DNA of 38,374 bases from Candidatus Faecalibacterium intestinavium (lineage in GTDB: Bacteria > Bacillota > Clostridia > Oscillospirales > Ruminococcaceae), in assembly GCA_018883885.1 (NCBI GenBank), contig JAHLFH010000060.1, positions 1 through 38,374 on the forward strand, in the 5' to 3' direction. The notes below the pieces were generated by a model. The model was not told where the DNA came from, made no database searches, and saw only the letters and a program-made list of their open reading frames with translations. Below, piece after piece: positions 10,546-19,071 of this stretch; the first letter of the stretch is position 1, and each line of letters begins with the position of its first letter. The position numbers and the translations under genes were made by a program.

Positions 10546-11567
10546 TGGTCGGCGCCCTCCTTTCCGGTGGATTTCCAGTTCATAGCCTTTTCGATGATCC
10601 GGCTCAGGGAGAAGTCATAGCTGCCCAGCAGTCCGCCCGGGCGGAAGATCATCATCAGGACCAGCACCAGCGAATAAATCACCATCCGGTAGTCGGCAAA
10701 GCTGCGCAGGGCCTCGGGCAGGATGGTCAGCACCCCCGCCGAGAGGATGGAGCCCAGCATCGAGCCCATGCCGCCCAGAACCACCATGACCAGGATCTCG
10801 ATGGACTTCATGAAGCCGAAGCTGCCCGGGTCCAGAACGCCCAGATAGCAGGCGTAGAGGCCGCCCGCCAGCCCCGCAAAGGCCGCCGAGAAGGAGAAGG
10901 CCATGACTTTATAATAGGTGGTCTGGATGCCGCAGGACTCCGCCGCAATCTCGTTGTCCCGGATGGCCAGAACCGCCCGGCCATGGCGGGATTTCATCAT
11001 GGCGTGGATGGCAAAGCAGGTGATGACCACGCAGAGAAAGACCGTCCAGTAATTGGAATATTTGGGGATGTTTTTGAGGCCGCGGGAGCCGTAGAACAGG
11101 TCAAACCCCAGCACATCGTCGATGTTGTTGAGGGTGATCCGGATGATCTCGCCGAAGCCCAAGGTCAAAATCGCCAGATAGTCGCCGGTCAGCCGGAGGG
11201 CCGGGATGCCGATCAGGATGCCGAACACGCCGGCCATCACCGCGCCCAGGAAAAGCCCCAGCGCAAAGGACAGGCCGTTGAGGTTCTCCGGCAGAGGGCT
11301 GTACTTGGTAAAGAGGGCGCAGGTGTAGGCGCCCACCGCCATAAAGCCCGCGTGCCCCAGGGGCAGCTGGCCCAGATAGCCGGTGGCCACGTTCAGGGAG
11401 ACGGCCAGGATCATGTTGATGCCCACCAGCAGCAAAACCTTGTTCTGGTAGGTGGAAAGGACGTTTTGCGTCAGCAGATTCAGCGCAAGGAACAGCGCGC
11501 AGATCAGCACCGCGTTGATGGACCAGCGCAGCTGCATCTTGAGGGTTTTCCGTTTCACAGTATACAT
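10542..11567 (-). CDS. livM: Branched-chain amino-acid-type ABC transporter permease LivM
   Basis: NVATGYLGQLPLGHAGFMAVGAYTCAL and GGLYACYLGVLDPGSFGFMKSIEILVMVVLGGMGSMLG. Confidence 0.92.
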   Translation of the reverse strand: MYTVKRKTLKMQLRWSINAVLICALFLALNLLTQNVLSTYQNKVLLLVGINMILAVSLNVATGYLGQLPLGHAGFMAVGAYTCALFTKYSPLPENLNGLSFALGLFLGAVMAGVFGILIGIPALRLTGDYLAILTLGFGEIIRITLNNIDDVLGFDLFYGSRGLKNIPKYSNYWTVFLCVVITCFAIHAMMKSRHGRAVLAIRDNEIAAESCGIQTTYYKVMAFSFSAAFAGLAGGLYACYLGVLDPGSFGFMKSIEILVMVVLGGMGSMLGSILSAGVLTILPEALRSFADYRMVIYSLVLVLMMIFRPGGLLGSYDFSLSRIIEKAMNWKSTGKEGADQ

Positions 11568-11581
11568 CTCTCAGCACCCCC

Positions 11582-12460
11582 TCAGACCTTCTCCTGCACC
11601 TTGCGGCCCAAAAAGCCGGTGGGCTTGATGAGCAGCACAAGAATCAGGATTGCAAAGGTGACGGCGTCACGCCAGGCCGACAGGCCGATGGCCGAGACAA
11701 AGCTCTCGCAGACGCCGATGGCAAGGCCGCCGATCATGGCGCCGGGGATGGACCCGATGCCGCCCAGAACGGCTGCAACGAAGGCTTTCAGGCCCAGCAT
11801 GGAGCCCATGGTGGGGGTCGCCTGGGGATAGCTGCAGCAGTAAAGGACCGAGCCGATGCCCGCCAGAGCCGACCCCACCGCAAAGGTGAAGGAGATGGTG
11901 CTGTTGACGTTGACGCCCATCAGCCGGGCGGCGTCCATGTCCTCCGAGACAGCCCGCATGGCCTTGCCGAGCCGGGTCTGACGCACCAGGAAGGAGAGGG
12001 CCAGCATGGAGGCCACCGTCACCGCCAGTGTGATGATGGAGGTCAGCCCCAGATTGACCCCGCCCAGCCGGAAGGCCCGGGCCTCAAAATAGGCCGGGAT
12101 GACCTTGGCCCCCGAACCCAGCAGCAGCTCGGTGGTGTACTCCAGGAAGAAGGAGACGCCGATGGCGGTAATCAGAAGGGAGATGCGGGGGGCGCTGCGC
12201 AGGGGGGTGTAGGCGATCTTTTCGATCACAACGCCCAGCACCGTGCAGGTGATGACCGAGGCGCAGACCGCCGTCACCGGCCCCAGCCCCAGCTGGCTCA
12301 TGACGAACCAGGACATGTACGCGCCCACCATGATGATGTCTCCGTGGGCAAAGTTCAGCAGCAGGATGATGCCGTACACCATGCTGTAACCCAGTGCAAT
12401 CAGCGCGTAGATGCTGCCCAGGGAAAGGCCGTTGATCAGCTGACTAAAAAACACTGTCAT
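11582..12460 (-). CDS. livH: Branched-chain amino-acid-type ABC transporter permease LivH
   Basis: MTVFFSQLINGLSLGSIYALIALGYSMVYGIILLLNFAHGDIIMVGAY. ATG placed at 12460 rather than the longer ORF start. Confidence 0.92.
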   Translation of the reverse strand: MTVFFSQLINGLSLGSIYALIALGYSMVYGIILLLNFAHGDIIMVGAYMSWFVMSQLGLGPVTAVCASVITCTVLGVVIEKIAYTPLRSAPRISLLITAIGVSFFLEYTTELLLGSGAKVIPAYFEARAFRLGGVNLGLTSIITLAVTVASMLALSFLVRQTRLGKAMRAVSEDMDAARLMGVNVNSTISFTFAVGSALAGIGSVLYCCSYPQATPTMGSMLGLKAFVAAVLGGIGSIPGAMIGGLAIGVCESFVSAIGLSAWRDAVTFAILILVLLIKPTGFLGRKVQEKV

Positions 12461-12552
12461 TTTTCCAGATACATCCTTTCTTTCAGGCGCACAGCGCCCG
12501 GAATTCCTCTCACGCCCTGCCATGCCGGCCCGGCATGCCATGATGCGAAAAT

Positions 12553-12591
12553 GCGGAGACCCCCGAGCGCTCCGGTTCGGGCGGTCCCCGC
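12553..12591 (-). terminator. Intercistronic stem-loop between binding-protein gene and livH
   Basis: Minus strand GCGGGGACCGCCCGA ... TCGGGGGTCTCCGC. Likely mRNA stabiliser or partial terminator. Confidence 0.6.
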
Positions 12592-12627
12592 AATGGATCG
12601 GTCTTTTTCAGGCCCGCAAGAGCCGGA

Positions 12628-13845
12628 TCAATACTGCTCCTTCAGGATGGCCGCGCCGTTGTCGAAGGCCAGGATGGCCGCGGTCTTGACGGGGTTGTTG
12701 TGCTCGTCGAAGGTGAAGGTGCCGGTGACGCCCTCGATGGTGCCGTTCTTGATGGCGTCGATGACGGCCTGCTTGTACTCATCGGTGGCGGGCTCAAGGC
12801 CGGCCTCCTCGGCGGCAGCCAGGCCGTAGCAGACGGTGACGGCGGCGTCGTAGCCCAGGGGCGCGAAGCCGTTGGGGTAGGTCTCGCCGTACTTCTCCTC
12901 GTAGGCGCTCTCAAACTCAGGCGCAGCGCCCACAGCGTAGTTGGCGCAGAAGAAGCTGTCGGCCACCTGGTCCGCCGTGGCGTAGCCGGTGACGCCGTCC
13001 CAGCCGTCGCCGCCCAGGAAGGGCACGTCCAGGCCGACGCTCTCGGCCTGCGCCAGAATCTGGCCCACGTCCTCATAGTAGTTGGGGCAGAAGACGACCT
13101 CGGGGTTTGCGTTCAGGATGGTGGTCAGCTGAGTCTTGAAGTCCACGTCGCCCTCAGAGTAGCTCTCGGACGCGACGATCTCGCCGCCGTTTGCGGCAAA
13201 CTCGAGCTCGAAGTTCTCGGCCAGGCCCTCGTTGTAGTCGGCGCCCTTCTGGAAGATGACGGCTGCCTTGGTGTAGCCCAGCTTCTCGTAAGCGTAGTCC
13301 GCCATCTTGATGCCCTGATAGGGGTCGGTGAAGGTGGTGCGGAAGACGTTGGTGTAGACGGTGTCGGTCTCGGCGTCATAGGTGACAGCCTCAGCGGTAG
13401 CGGAAGCGGAGACCATGGGCATATTGTACTCCTGGCTCTCTGCCACAACGGCCAGGGTCGGGCCGGTGGTGACGTCGCCGATCAGAGCGGTGATGCCGTT
13501 GTCCACCATCTGGGTGAAGCAGTTGACGGCCTGGGTGGCGTCGCCCTGCTCGTCCATCAGCTGGACCTCGATCTGCTTGCCGTTGATGCCGCCCGCAGCG
13601 TTGACCTGCTCGATGTAGAGCTGTGCGCCGTTGGAAACCGCCAGGCCGTAGATCGAGACATCGCCGGTCAGGGGAGCCAGCATGCCAATCTTAATGGTAT
13701 CTCCCCCGGCAGCAGCGGTGGAGCCGGCAGTGGAAGCAGCAGCGCCGGTGCTCTCAGAAGAAGAACCGCAGGCGGTCAACACGCCCGCCGCAGCCACAAC
13801 GCCGGCCGCAGCCAGGAACTGGCGGCGCGAAATCAGTTTTTTCAT
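12628..13845 (-). CDS. Branched-chain amino-acid-type ABC transporter substrate-binding lipoprotein
   Basis: Periplasmic-binding-protein fold; signal peptide MKKLISRRQFLAAAGVVAAAGVLTACGSSS with lipobox and twin-arginine motif. RBS GGAGGG 7 nt upstream of ATG. Confidence 0.92.
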   Translation of the reverse strand: MKKLISRRQFLAAAGVVAAAGVLTACGSSSESTGAAASTAGSTAAAGGDTIKIGMLAPLTGDVSIYGLAVSNGAQLYIEQVNAAGGINGKQIEVQLMDEQGDATQAVNCFTQMVDNGITALIGDVTTGPTLAVVAESQEYNMPMVSASATAEAVTYDAETDTVYTNVFRTTFTDPYQGIKMADYAYEKLGYTKAAVIFQKGADYNEGLAENFELEFAANGGEIVASESYSEGDVDFKTQLTTILNANPEVVFCPNYYEDVGQILAQAESVGLDVPFLGGDGWDGVTGYATADQVADSFFCANYAVGAAPEFESAYEEKYGETYPNGFAPLGYDAAVTVCYGLAAAEEAGLEPATDEYKQAVIDAIKNGTIEGVTGTFTFDEHNNPVKTAAILAFDNGAAILKEQY

Positions 13846-13895
13846 ATGTTTTCCCTCCATTTAATCTTTGTTTCTTGTGTGTCTGCCATAAAATG

Positions 13896-13932
13896 CAGAG
13901 CAAGGAGGCTTCTCTCCGTAAGCCCCCTTGCC
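13896..13932 (-). other. 5' leader hairpin of the liv operon
   Basis: GCAAGGaGGCTT ... AAGCCcCCTTGC between promoter and start codon. Confidence 0.55.
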
Positions 13933-13940
13933 TGGGTATC

Positions 13941-13969
13941 ATTATAGCCATCCCATTCTTCCGCTGCAA
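13941..13969 (-). promoter_or_regulatory. Sigma-70 promoter of the liv operon
   Basis: Minus strand TTGCAG, 17 nt, TATAAT. Confidence 0.7.
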
Positions 13970-14103
13970 TTCACAAAGCAGACATAGTTTTTTAAAAGAT
14001 GAGACGCATTTATTGTCAGGTTGAACAATTTTAATCTTTCCCTGCCCCGTTGTAGACGATTTTGTTCAACCTTTGGTAAAATTGCTCAATAAAGATTCAC
14101 GTT

Positions 14104-15453
14104 TTACGCCGTTTTGACCGTCCCGCGGCTGCGGCCCACGCTGGTGAGATAGAAGGCCAGAGAGATTCCTCCGCCCACAATCCAGCCCACAGGCCAGGCC
14201 AGCCAGATGCCGGTGGAGCCCAGAGAGGTGGAAGACAGCAGGATTGCCAGCCCCACCCGGAGGATCAGGTCGGTGAAGGTGGCGATCATGAACCGGACCA
14301 TCATCGCGCAGCCCCGCAGCACGCCGTCGGCCACCAGCTTGACCGACACGATGAAGTAGAAGGGCGAGACAATCCGCAGAAACAGCAGGCCGGTCTCGGT
14401 GGCCATCCCGCTGGCCGCGTCGTTCATAAAGAGGTAGAGCAGCCACCGCCCCGCAAAGAAGTAGAGCACCGCCAGCGGCAGGCAGAGGGTCCAGATCAGC
14501 TTGATGCCCGAGTTGAAGCCCGCACGCACCCGGTCCATCTTTTCGGCGCCCATGTTCTGGGAGGTGTAGTTGGAGATGCCGTTGCCCAGGGTGGTGAAGG
14601 AGGTGATGCCCAGATTGTTCAGCTTGATGGCCGCCGAATAACCCGCGATGACGCTGGGGCCGAAGCCGTTGATGACGCTCTGGATTACGATGTTTCCCAC
14701 CGAGATGAAGCTCTGCTGCAAAATGCTGGGCACCACCACCACGGCGATCTTCTCCAGCATCTTCCAGGAAAACCAGACCATTTTGCCCTCGCTGGGCACG
14801 CTCTTGAGGCGGCGGAACACAAACCACAGCGCCAGCACGCAGCTGATGCTCTGGCACAGGAAGGTAGCCCAGGCGACGCCCGCCACCCCCATGTCGAAGG
14901 CGGTGACGAACAGGACGTCCACCGCGATGTTGGCGGTGGAGGAAACGGCCAGGAAATAGAAGGGAGTCTTGCTGTCGCCCAGAGCCGAGAAGATGCCGGT
15001 GGCTACATTATAAAAGAACATGAAGGGCAGGCCCAGGACGTAGATGTCGAGGTAAAGCTCCGAGTCGGCCAGAATCTCCGCCGGGGTGTTGATGAGCCGG
15101 AGCAAAGCGTCGCTGCCCAGCAGGCCCACCCCCATCAGCGCCGCGCAGAGCACCGCGCAGCCGATCATGGAGGTAGAGACGGCGGTTTTCATCTCTCCGT
15201 AGTTTTTCGCGCCGAAAAACCGGGACACCACCACCGAGCTGCCCACGTTGCAGCCAAAGGCAAAGGCGATGAAGATCAGGGTGATTTCGTAGCTGTTGCC
15301 CACGGCGGCCAGGGCGTTCTCGCCCACGAACTTGCCCGCCACAAGACTGTCCGCAATGTTGTACAGCTGCTGGAAGATGACGCTGCCGAACATCGGCAGG
15401 CAGAAGCGCCACAGGACGGTATAAGGGCTGCCTACCGTCAAATCCTTATTCAT
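14104..15453 (-). CDS. MATE family efflux transporter
   Basis: 12-TM protein with PYTVLWRFCLPMFGSVIFQQLYNIADSLVAGKFVG typical of MATE/NorM-DinF. RBS GAGGAGA. Confidence 0.93.
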   Translation of the reverse strand: MNKDLTVGSPYTVLWRFCLPMFGSVIFQQLYNIADSLVAGKFVGENALAAVGNSYEITLIFIAFAFGCNVGSSVVVSRFFGAKNYGEMKTAVSTSMIGCAVLCAALMGVGLLGSDALLRLINTPAEILADSELYLDIYVLGLPFMFFYNVATGIFSALGDSKTPFYFLAVSSTANIAVDVLFVTAFDMGVAGVAWATFLCQSISCVLALWFVFRRLKSVPSEGKMVWFSWKMLEKIAVVVVPSILQQSFISVGNIVIQSVINGFGPSVIAGYSAAIKLNNLGITSFTTLGNGISNYTSQNMGAEKMDRVRAGFNSGIKLIWTLCLPLAVLYFFAGRWLLYLFMNDAASGMATETGLLFLRIVSPFYFIVSVKLVADGVLRGCAMMVRFMIATFTDLILRVGLAILLSSTSLGSTGIWLAWPVGWIVGGGISLAFYLTSVGRSRGTVKTA

Positions 15454-15529
15454 GAAGGTTCTCCTCTCTTTTCCGGCGTGGATATCGGCCGATTCGGTTG
15501 TATTTTTTGCCAAAAAGAATTATAATTTT

Positions 15530-15547
15530 TTTACAATCATATGTAAA
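15530..15547. promoter_or_regulatory. LysR-box-like dyad
   Basis: TTTACA-N6-TGTAAA in the divergent MATE/lysR intergenic region; overlaps the minus-strand -35 (TTTACA-N17-TATAAT). Confidence 0.6.
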
Positions 15548-15610
15548 AGGTATTTTTTGTATGACTGTCATACTTTTTTGACATATTCACCGATCAAACG
15601 GAGGCAGCCT

Positions 15611-16534
15611 ATGGCCATTCCCTACGACTACTACCGGATCTTCTATTATGTCGCCAAATATCAGAGCCTGACCCGGGCGGCGGCGGCCCTCCAGAGCAAC
15701 CAGCCCAATGTAACCCGGACCATCAACGCGCTGGAGCGGGAGCTGCAATGCCGTCTGTTCCAGCGGTCCCATCGGGGGGTGAGCCTGACGCCGGAGGGGG
15801 AAAAGCTGTTTTCCCACGTCCAGATCATGCAGGAACAGCTTCAGGCCGCCGAGGCCGAGCTGGCGGGGCGGCGCAGCCTGCAAAGCGGGTCCATCTCGGT
15901 GGGGGCCAGCGAGATCGCCCTCCACGGGCTTTTGCTGCCGGTGCTGCGCCGGTTCCGGCGGCAGTACCCGGGGGTGCGGTTCCAGATCACCAACCATTCC
16001 TCCCCCCAGGCGGTGGCGGCCCTGCGGGCGGGGCTGGTGGAGCTGGCGGTCATCTGCACCCCCTGCGACGCCATCGTCCGCCCGCTGACCGAGATCCCCC
16101 TCTGCCCCAGCCAGGATATCCTGGTGGCCGGGCCGGAATACGCCTTTCTGGCGGGCCGGGTGCTGACCCTGGCGGAGGTGGCGGCCCAGCCGCTGGTCTG
16201 CCTTGGCCCCGGCAGCACCAGCTATCCCTTTTACAGCCGTCTGTTTGCCCGGCAGGGGCTGACCCTCTCCCCGGATATCCAGGCCGCCACCGCAGACCAG
16301 ATTCTGCCCATGGTGCGGTACGGGCTGGGGCTGGGGTTTGTCCCGGCGGCCCTGGCCCGGGACGCCCTTGAACAGGGGGAGATTCTTCAGCTTGCGCTGG
16401 ACCAGCCCATCCCGGTTCGCTCCATCAGTCTGGTCAAGGACCGGAGCCGGGCCCTGAGCGTTGCGGCCATGGAGCTGGAGCGGATGCTCCGGGCCGCAGC
16501 CGCCTCCCCCGCCCCTGCGGCCCCCGGGGCTTGA
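15611..16534 (+). CDS. LysR family transcriptional regulator
   Basis: N-terminal wHTH YYRIFYYVAKYQSLTRAAAALQSNQPNVTRTINALERELQCRLFQRS, with LysR substrate-binding domain. Confidence 0.92.
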   Translation: MAIPYDYYRIFYYVAKYQSLTRAAAALQSNQPNVTRTINALERELQCRLFQRSHRGVSLTPEGEKLFSHVQIMQEQLQAAEAELAGRRSLQSGSISVGASEIALHGLLLPVLRRFRRQYPGVRFQITNHSSPQAVAALRAGLVELAVICTPCDAIVRPLTEIPLCPSQDILVAGPEYAFLAGRVLTLAEVAAQPLVCLGPGSTSYPFYSRLFARQGLTLSPDIQAATADQILPMVRYGLGLGFVPAALARDALEQGEILQLALDQPIPVRSISLVKDRSRALSVAAMELERMLRAAAASPAPAAPGA

Positions 16535-16559
16535 CCGTCCGCCCGGGAGACGCTATACT
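16531..16559 (+). promoter_or_regulatory. Sigma-70 promoter of bioY
   Basis: TTGACC, 17 nt, TATACT. The -35 overlaps the lysR stop codon. Confidence 0.75.
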
Positions 16560-16614
16560 CGTATCAAACGCCCGGCAAACGCCCGGAATCAACGAAACGG
16601 AGGCCGACTGCGCC

Positions 16615-17163
16615 ATGAAAAGACCTCGCCTCACTCCCTATCAGCTCTCGGTCACCGCCCTGATGACCGCTGTCCTCTGCGTATTGGGGCCGATGTCGGT
16701 TCCCATCGGGGTGGTGCCCCTCTCCCTGACCAATCTGGTCATCTGTGTGTCGGCCTTCCTGCTGGGGTCCCGGCTGGGGACGTTCAGCGTCCTGGCCTAT
16801 CTGCTGCTGGGGGCGGCGGGGCTGCCGGTTTTTTCAGGCTACGGCGGCGGGCTCGGCAAGCTGGCCGGGCCTACCGGCGGTTATCTGGTGGGCTTTCTTC
16901 TCACCGCCTGGATCGGGGGCCGGGCCGTCGAACGCTCCAAAGGCCGCCCTCTGCCCTCGGCGCTGGGGCTTGGCCTCGGGGTCGCGGCCTGCTACCTTTT
17001 GGGGACAGGGTGGTTTGTCTTTCAGATGAAATGCTCCCTGGGCTACGCGCTGACCGTCTGTGTGCTGCCTTTCCTCCCCTTTGACCTTGCCAAAATCGCC
17101 CTGGCCGTGCTGGCGGGCGGCGCGGTCCGCAGACGGCTGGACCGGGAAAAGCTGCTGAAATAA
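16615..17163 (+). CDS. bioY: Biotin transporter BioY
   Basis: VLGPMSVPIGVVPLSLTNLVICVSAFLLGSRLGTFSVLAYLLLGAAGLPVFSGYGGGLGKLAGPTGGYL, classic BioY. RBS ACGGAGG. Confidence 0.92.
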   Translation: MKRPRLTPYQLSVTALMTAVLCVLGPMSVPIGVVPLSLTNLVICVSAFLLGSRLGTFSVLAYLLLGAAGLPVFSGYGGGLGKLAGPTGGYLVGFLLTAWIGGRAVERSKGRPLPSALGLGLGVAACYLLGTGWFVFQMKCSLGYALTVCVLPFLPFDLAKIALAVLAGGAVRRRLDREKLLK

Positions 17164-17203
17164 TTTTTCTTTTGGGGCTGCTGGGGCTGCGCGTTCGCCT
17201 CCA

Positions 17204-17245
17204 TAAAGAATCCCGCCGGAGAAAAGCCTCCCCGGCGGGATTTTT
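17204..17245 (+). terminator. Rho-independent terminator
   Basis: AATCCCGCCGG ... CCGGCGGGATTTTT. Confidence 0.85.
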
Positions 17246-17265
17246 ATTGTGAATTATACTTTTGT

Positions 17266-18249
17266 TTAAAGGGTCGCCGCCATGACCGCCTTGATGGTGT
17301 GCATCCGGTTTTCCGCCTCGTCGAAAACGATGCTCTGGGGGCCCTCAAAGACCTCGTCGGTGACCTCCATGGCGTCCCGGCCAAACCGCTCGCCCATCTC
17401 CCGGCCCACCGTGGTCTTATGGTCGTGGAAAGCGGGCAGGCAGTGCATAAAGACGGCCTTCGTCCCGGCGGCGTTCATCAGGGTCTGGTTGATCTGGTAG
17501 GGGGCCAGGTCGGCGATCCGCTCGGCCCAGACCTCCACCGGTTCGCCCATCGAGACCCAGACGTCGGTGTAGAGGACGTCCGCGCCCTGAGCAGCTTTAA
17601 GGGGGTCGGTTTCAAACCGGATGGTCGCGCCGGTCTGGGCGGCGATTTCCCGGCATTGGGCCACGAGAGCCGGGTCCGGCTGGTACTTTTCGGGGGCGCA
17701 GGCCGTGAAGTTCAGGCCCATTTTGGCGCAGCCCACCATGAGGCTGTTGCCCATGTTATAGCGGGCATCCCCGAAATAGACGAAGTTGATTCCCTTGAGG
17801 TGGCCGAAGTGCTCCCGGATGGTCAAAAAGTCGGCCAGAATCTGGGTGGGGTGGAACTCATTGGTCAGCCCGTTCCAGACCGGGACCCCGGCGTATTTTG
17901 CCAGCTCCTCGACAATCTCCTGCCCGTAGCCGCGGTACTCGATGCCGTCAAACATCCGGCCCAGCACCCGGGCGGTATCGGCGATGGATTCCTTCTTGCC
18001 GATCTGGCTGCCCGAGGGGTCCAGGTAGGTCACTTCCATGCCCAGATCGTGGGCGGCGACCTCAAAGCTGCACCGGGTGCGGGTGGAAGTCTTTTCAAAG
18101 ATCAGGGCGATGTTCTTGCCCCGCAGGCTGTCGTGGCGGACGCCCGCCTTCTTTTTGGCCTTGAGGTCGGCGGCAAGGTCCAGAAGTTCGCCGATCTCGG
18201 CGGGGGTAAAGTCCAGAAGCTTCAAGAAGCTGCGGTTTTTCAGGGACAT
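17266..18249 (-). CDS. argF: Ornithine carbamoyltransferase
   Basis: [28 protein letters not shown] motifs. Confidence 0.95.
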   Translation of the reverse strand: MSLKNRSFLKLLDFTPAEIGELLDLAADLKAKKKAGVRHDSLRGKNIALIFEKTSTRTRCSFEVAAHDLGMEVTYLDPSGSQIGKKESIADTARVLGRMFDGIEYRGYGQEIVEELAKYAGVPVWNGLTNEFHPTQILADFLTIREHFGHLKGINFVYFGDARYNMGNSLMVGCAKMGLNFTACAPEKYQPDPALVAQCREIAAQTGATIRFETDPLKAAQGADVLYTDVWVSMGEPVEVWAERIADLAPYQINQTLMNAAGTKAVFMHCLPAFHDHKTTVGREMGERFGRDAMEVTDEVFEGPQSIVFDEAENRMHTIKAVMAATL

Positions 18250-18280
18250 GTATAATCATTCCTTTCAGTATGCCATTTTT

Positions 18281-18325
18281 GCATAAATATGCGTCTATTA
18301 TAGTCGGCAGGCCGCCGCTGGTCAA
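18281..18325 (-). promoter_or_regulatory. argF promoter with ARG-box-like palindrome
   Basis: Minus strand TTGACC (18320-18325), 17 nt, TATAAT (18297-18302); palindrome GCATAAATATGC at 18281-18292. Confidence 0.7.
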
Positions 18326-18354
18326 GAGTGGCAGGCGCATCCGGCCAGAAAGTT

Positions 18355-18834
18355 TCACAGCGACAGCTCCGCCTTCCGGCCGGTGCTGTGGTAGGCCGTC
18401 AGCCGGACGCCCGCCTTTTTCAGCATAAAGCGGGCCGCCACGCTGGAATCGGTGTCGTGATATTTGTCGTTGTAGTAGACAATCTCGCTGATGCCCGACT
18501 GGATGATGGCCTTGGCGCACTCGTTGCAGGGAAAGAGGGTCACATAGACCCGCGCCCCTTTCAGGTTGTTGTGGGCGCTGTTCAGGATGGCGTTCAGCTC
18601 GGCGTGGCAGACGTACATATATTTGGTGTCCAGGGGGTCGCCCTCCCGCTCCCAGGGCATGGCGTCGTCGTCGCAGCCGATGGGCATCCCGTTGTAGCCC
18701 AGGGAGAGGATTTTGTTCTCCGGGCTGACGATGCAGGCCCCCACCTGGCTGCTGGGGTCCTTGGACCGCATGGCGGTCAGCAGGGCAATGCCCATAAAAT
18801 ATTCGTCCCAGTTGATGTAGTCGGTGCGCTTCAT
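18355..18834 (-). CDS. dCMP deaminase family protein (ComEB-like)
   Basis: Zn deaminase motifs CHAELNAI and [10 protein letters not shown]-terminus [31 protein letters not shown]. Confidence 0.92.
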   Translation of the reverse strand: MKRTDYINWDEYFMGIALLTAMRSKDPSSQVGACIVSPENKILSLGYNGMPIGCDDDAMPWEREGDPLDTKYMYVCHAELNAILNSAHNNLKGARVYVTLFPCNECAKAIIQSGISEIVYYNDKYHDTDSSVAARFMLKKAGVRLTAYHSTGRKAELSL

Positions 18835-18865
18835 GGCGGCTCCCCCTTTGCGTCGTTCTGGTACA

Positions 18866-18894
18866 ATTATACAGGATTTGGGGAGAAATTACAA
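18866..18894 (-). promoter_or_regulatory. Sigma-70 promoter of the dCMP deaminase gene
   Basis: Minus strand TTGTAA, 17 nt, TATAAT. Confidence 0.7.
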
Positions 18895-19071
18895 TCAATT
18901 TTGCCTCTTGACAAGCAGATTGCACAAAGGACCCGGCAGAACTTTGGCAGAGTAAAGCCCAAAAAATTGATTCATAATATTTAAAAAAGGATTTTGCTGT
19001 GGTATTATCTTTGTAAAATATGCCACAAAAGCGGAGAAGCGCTCCGCAGGGCGGAAATGAGGGAAGAACCG

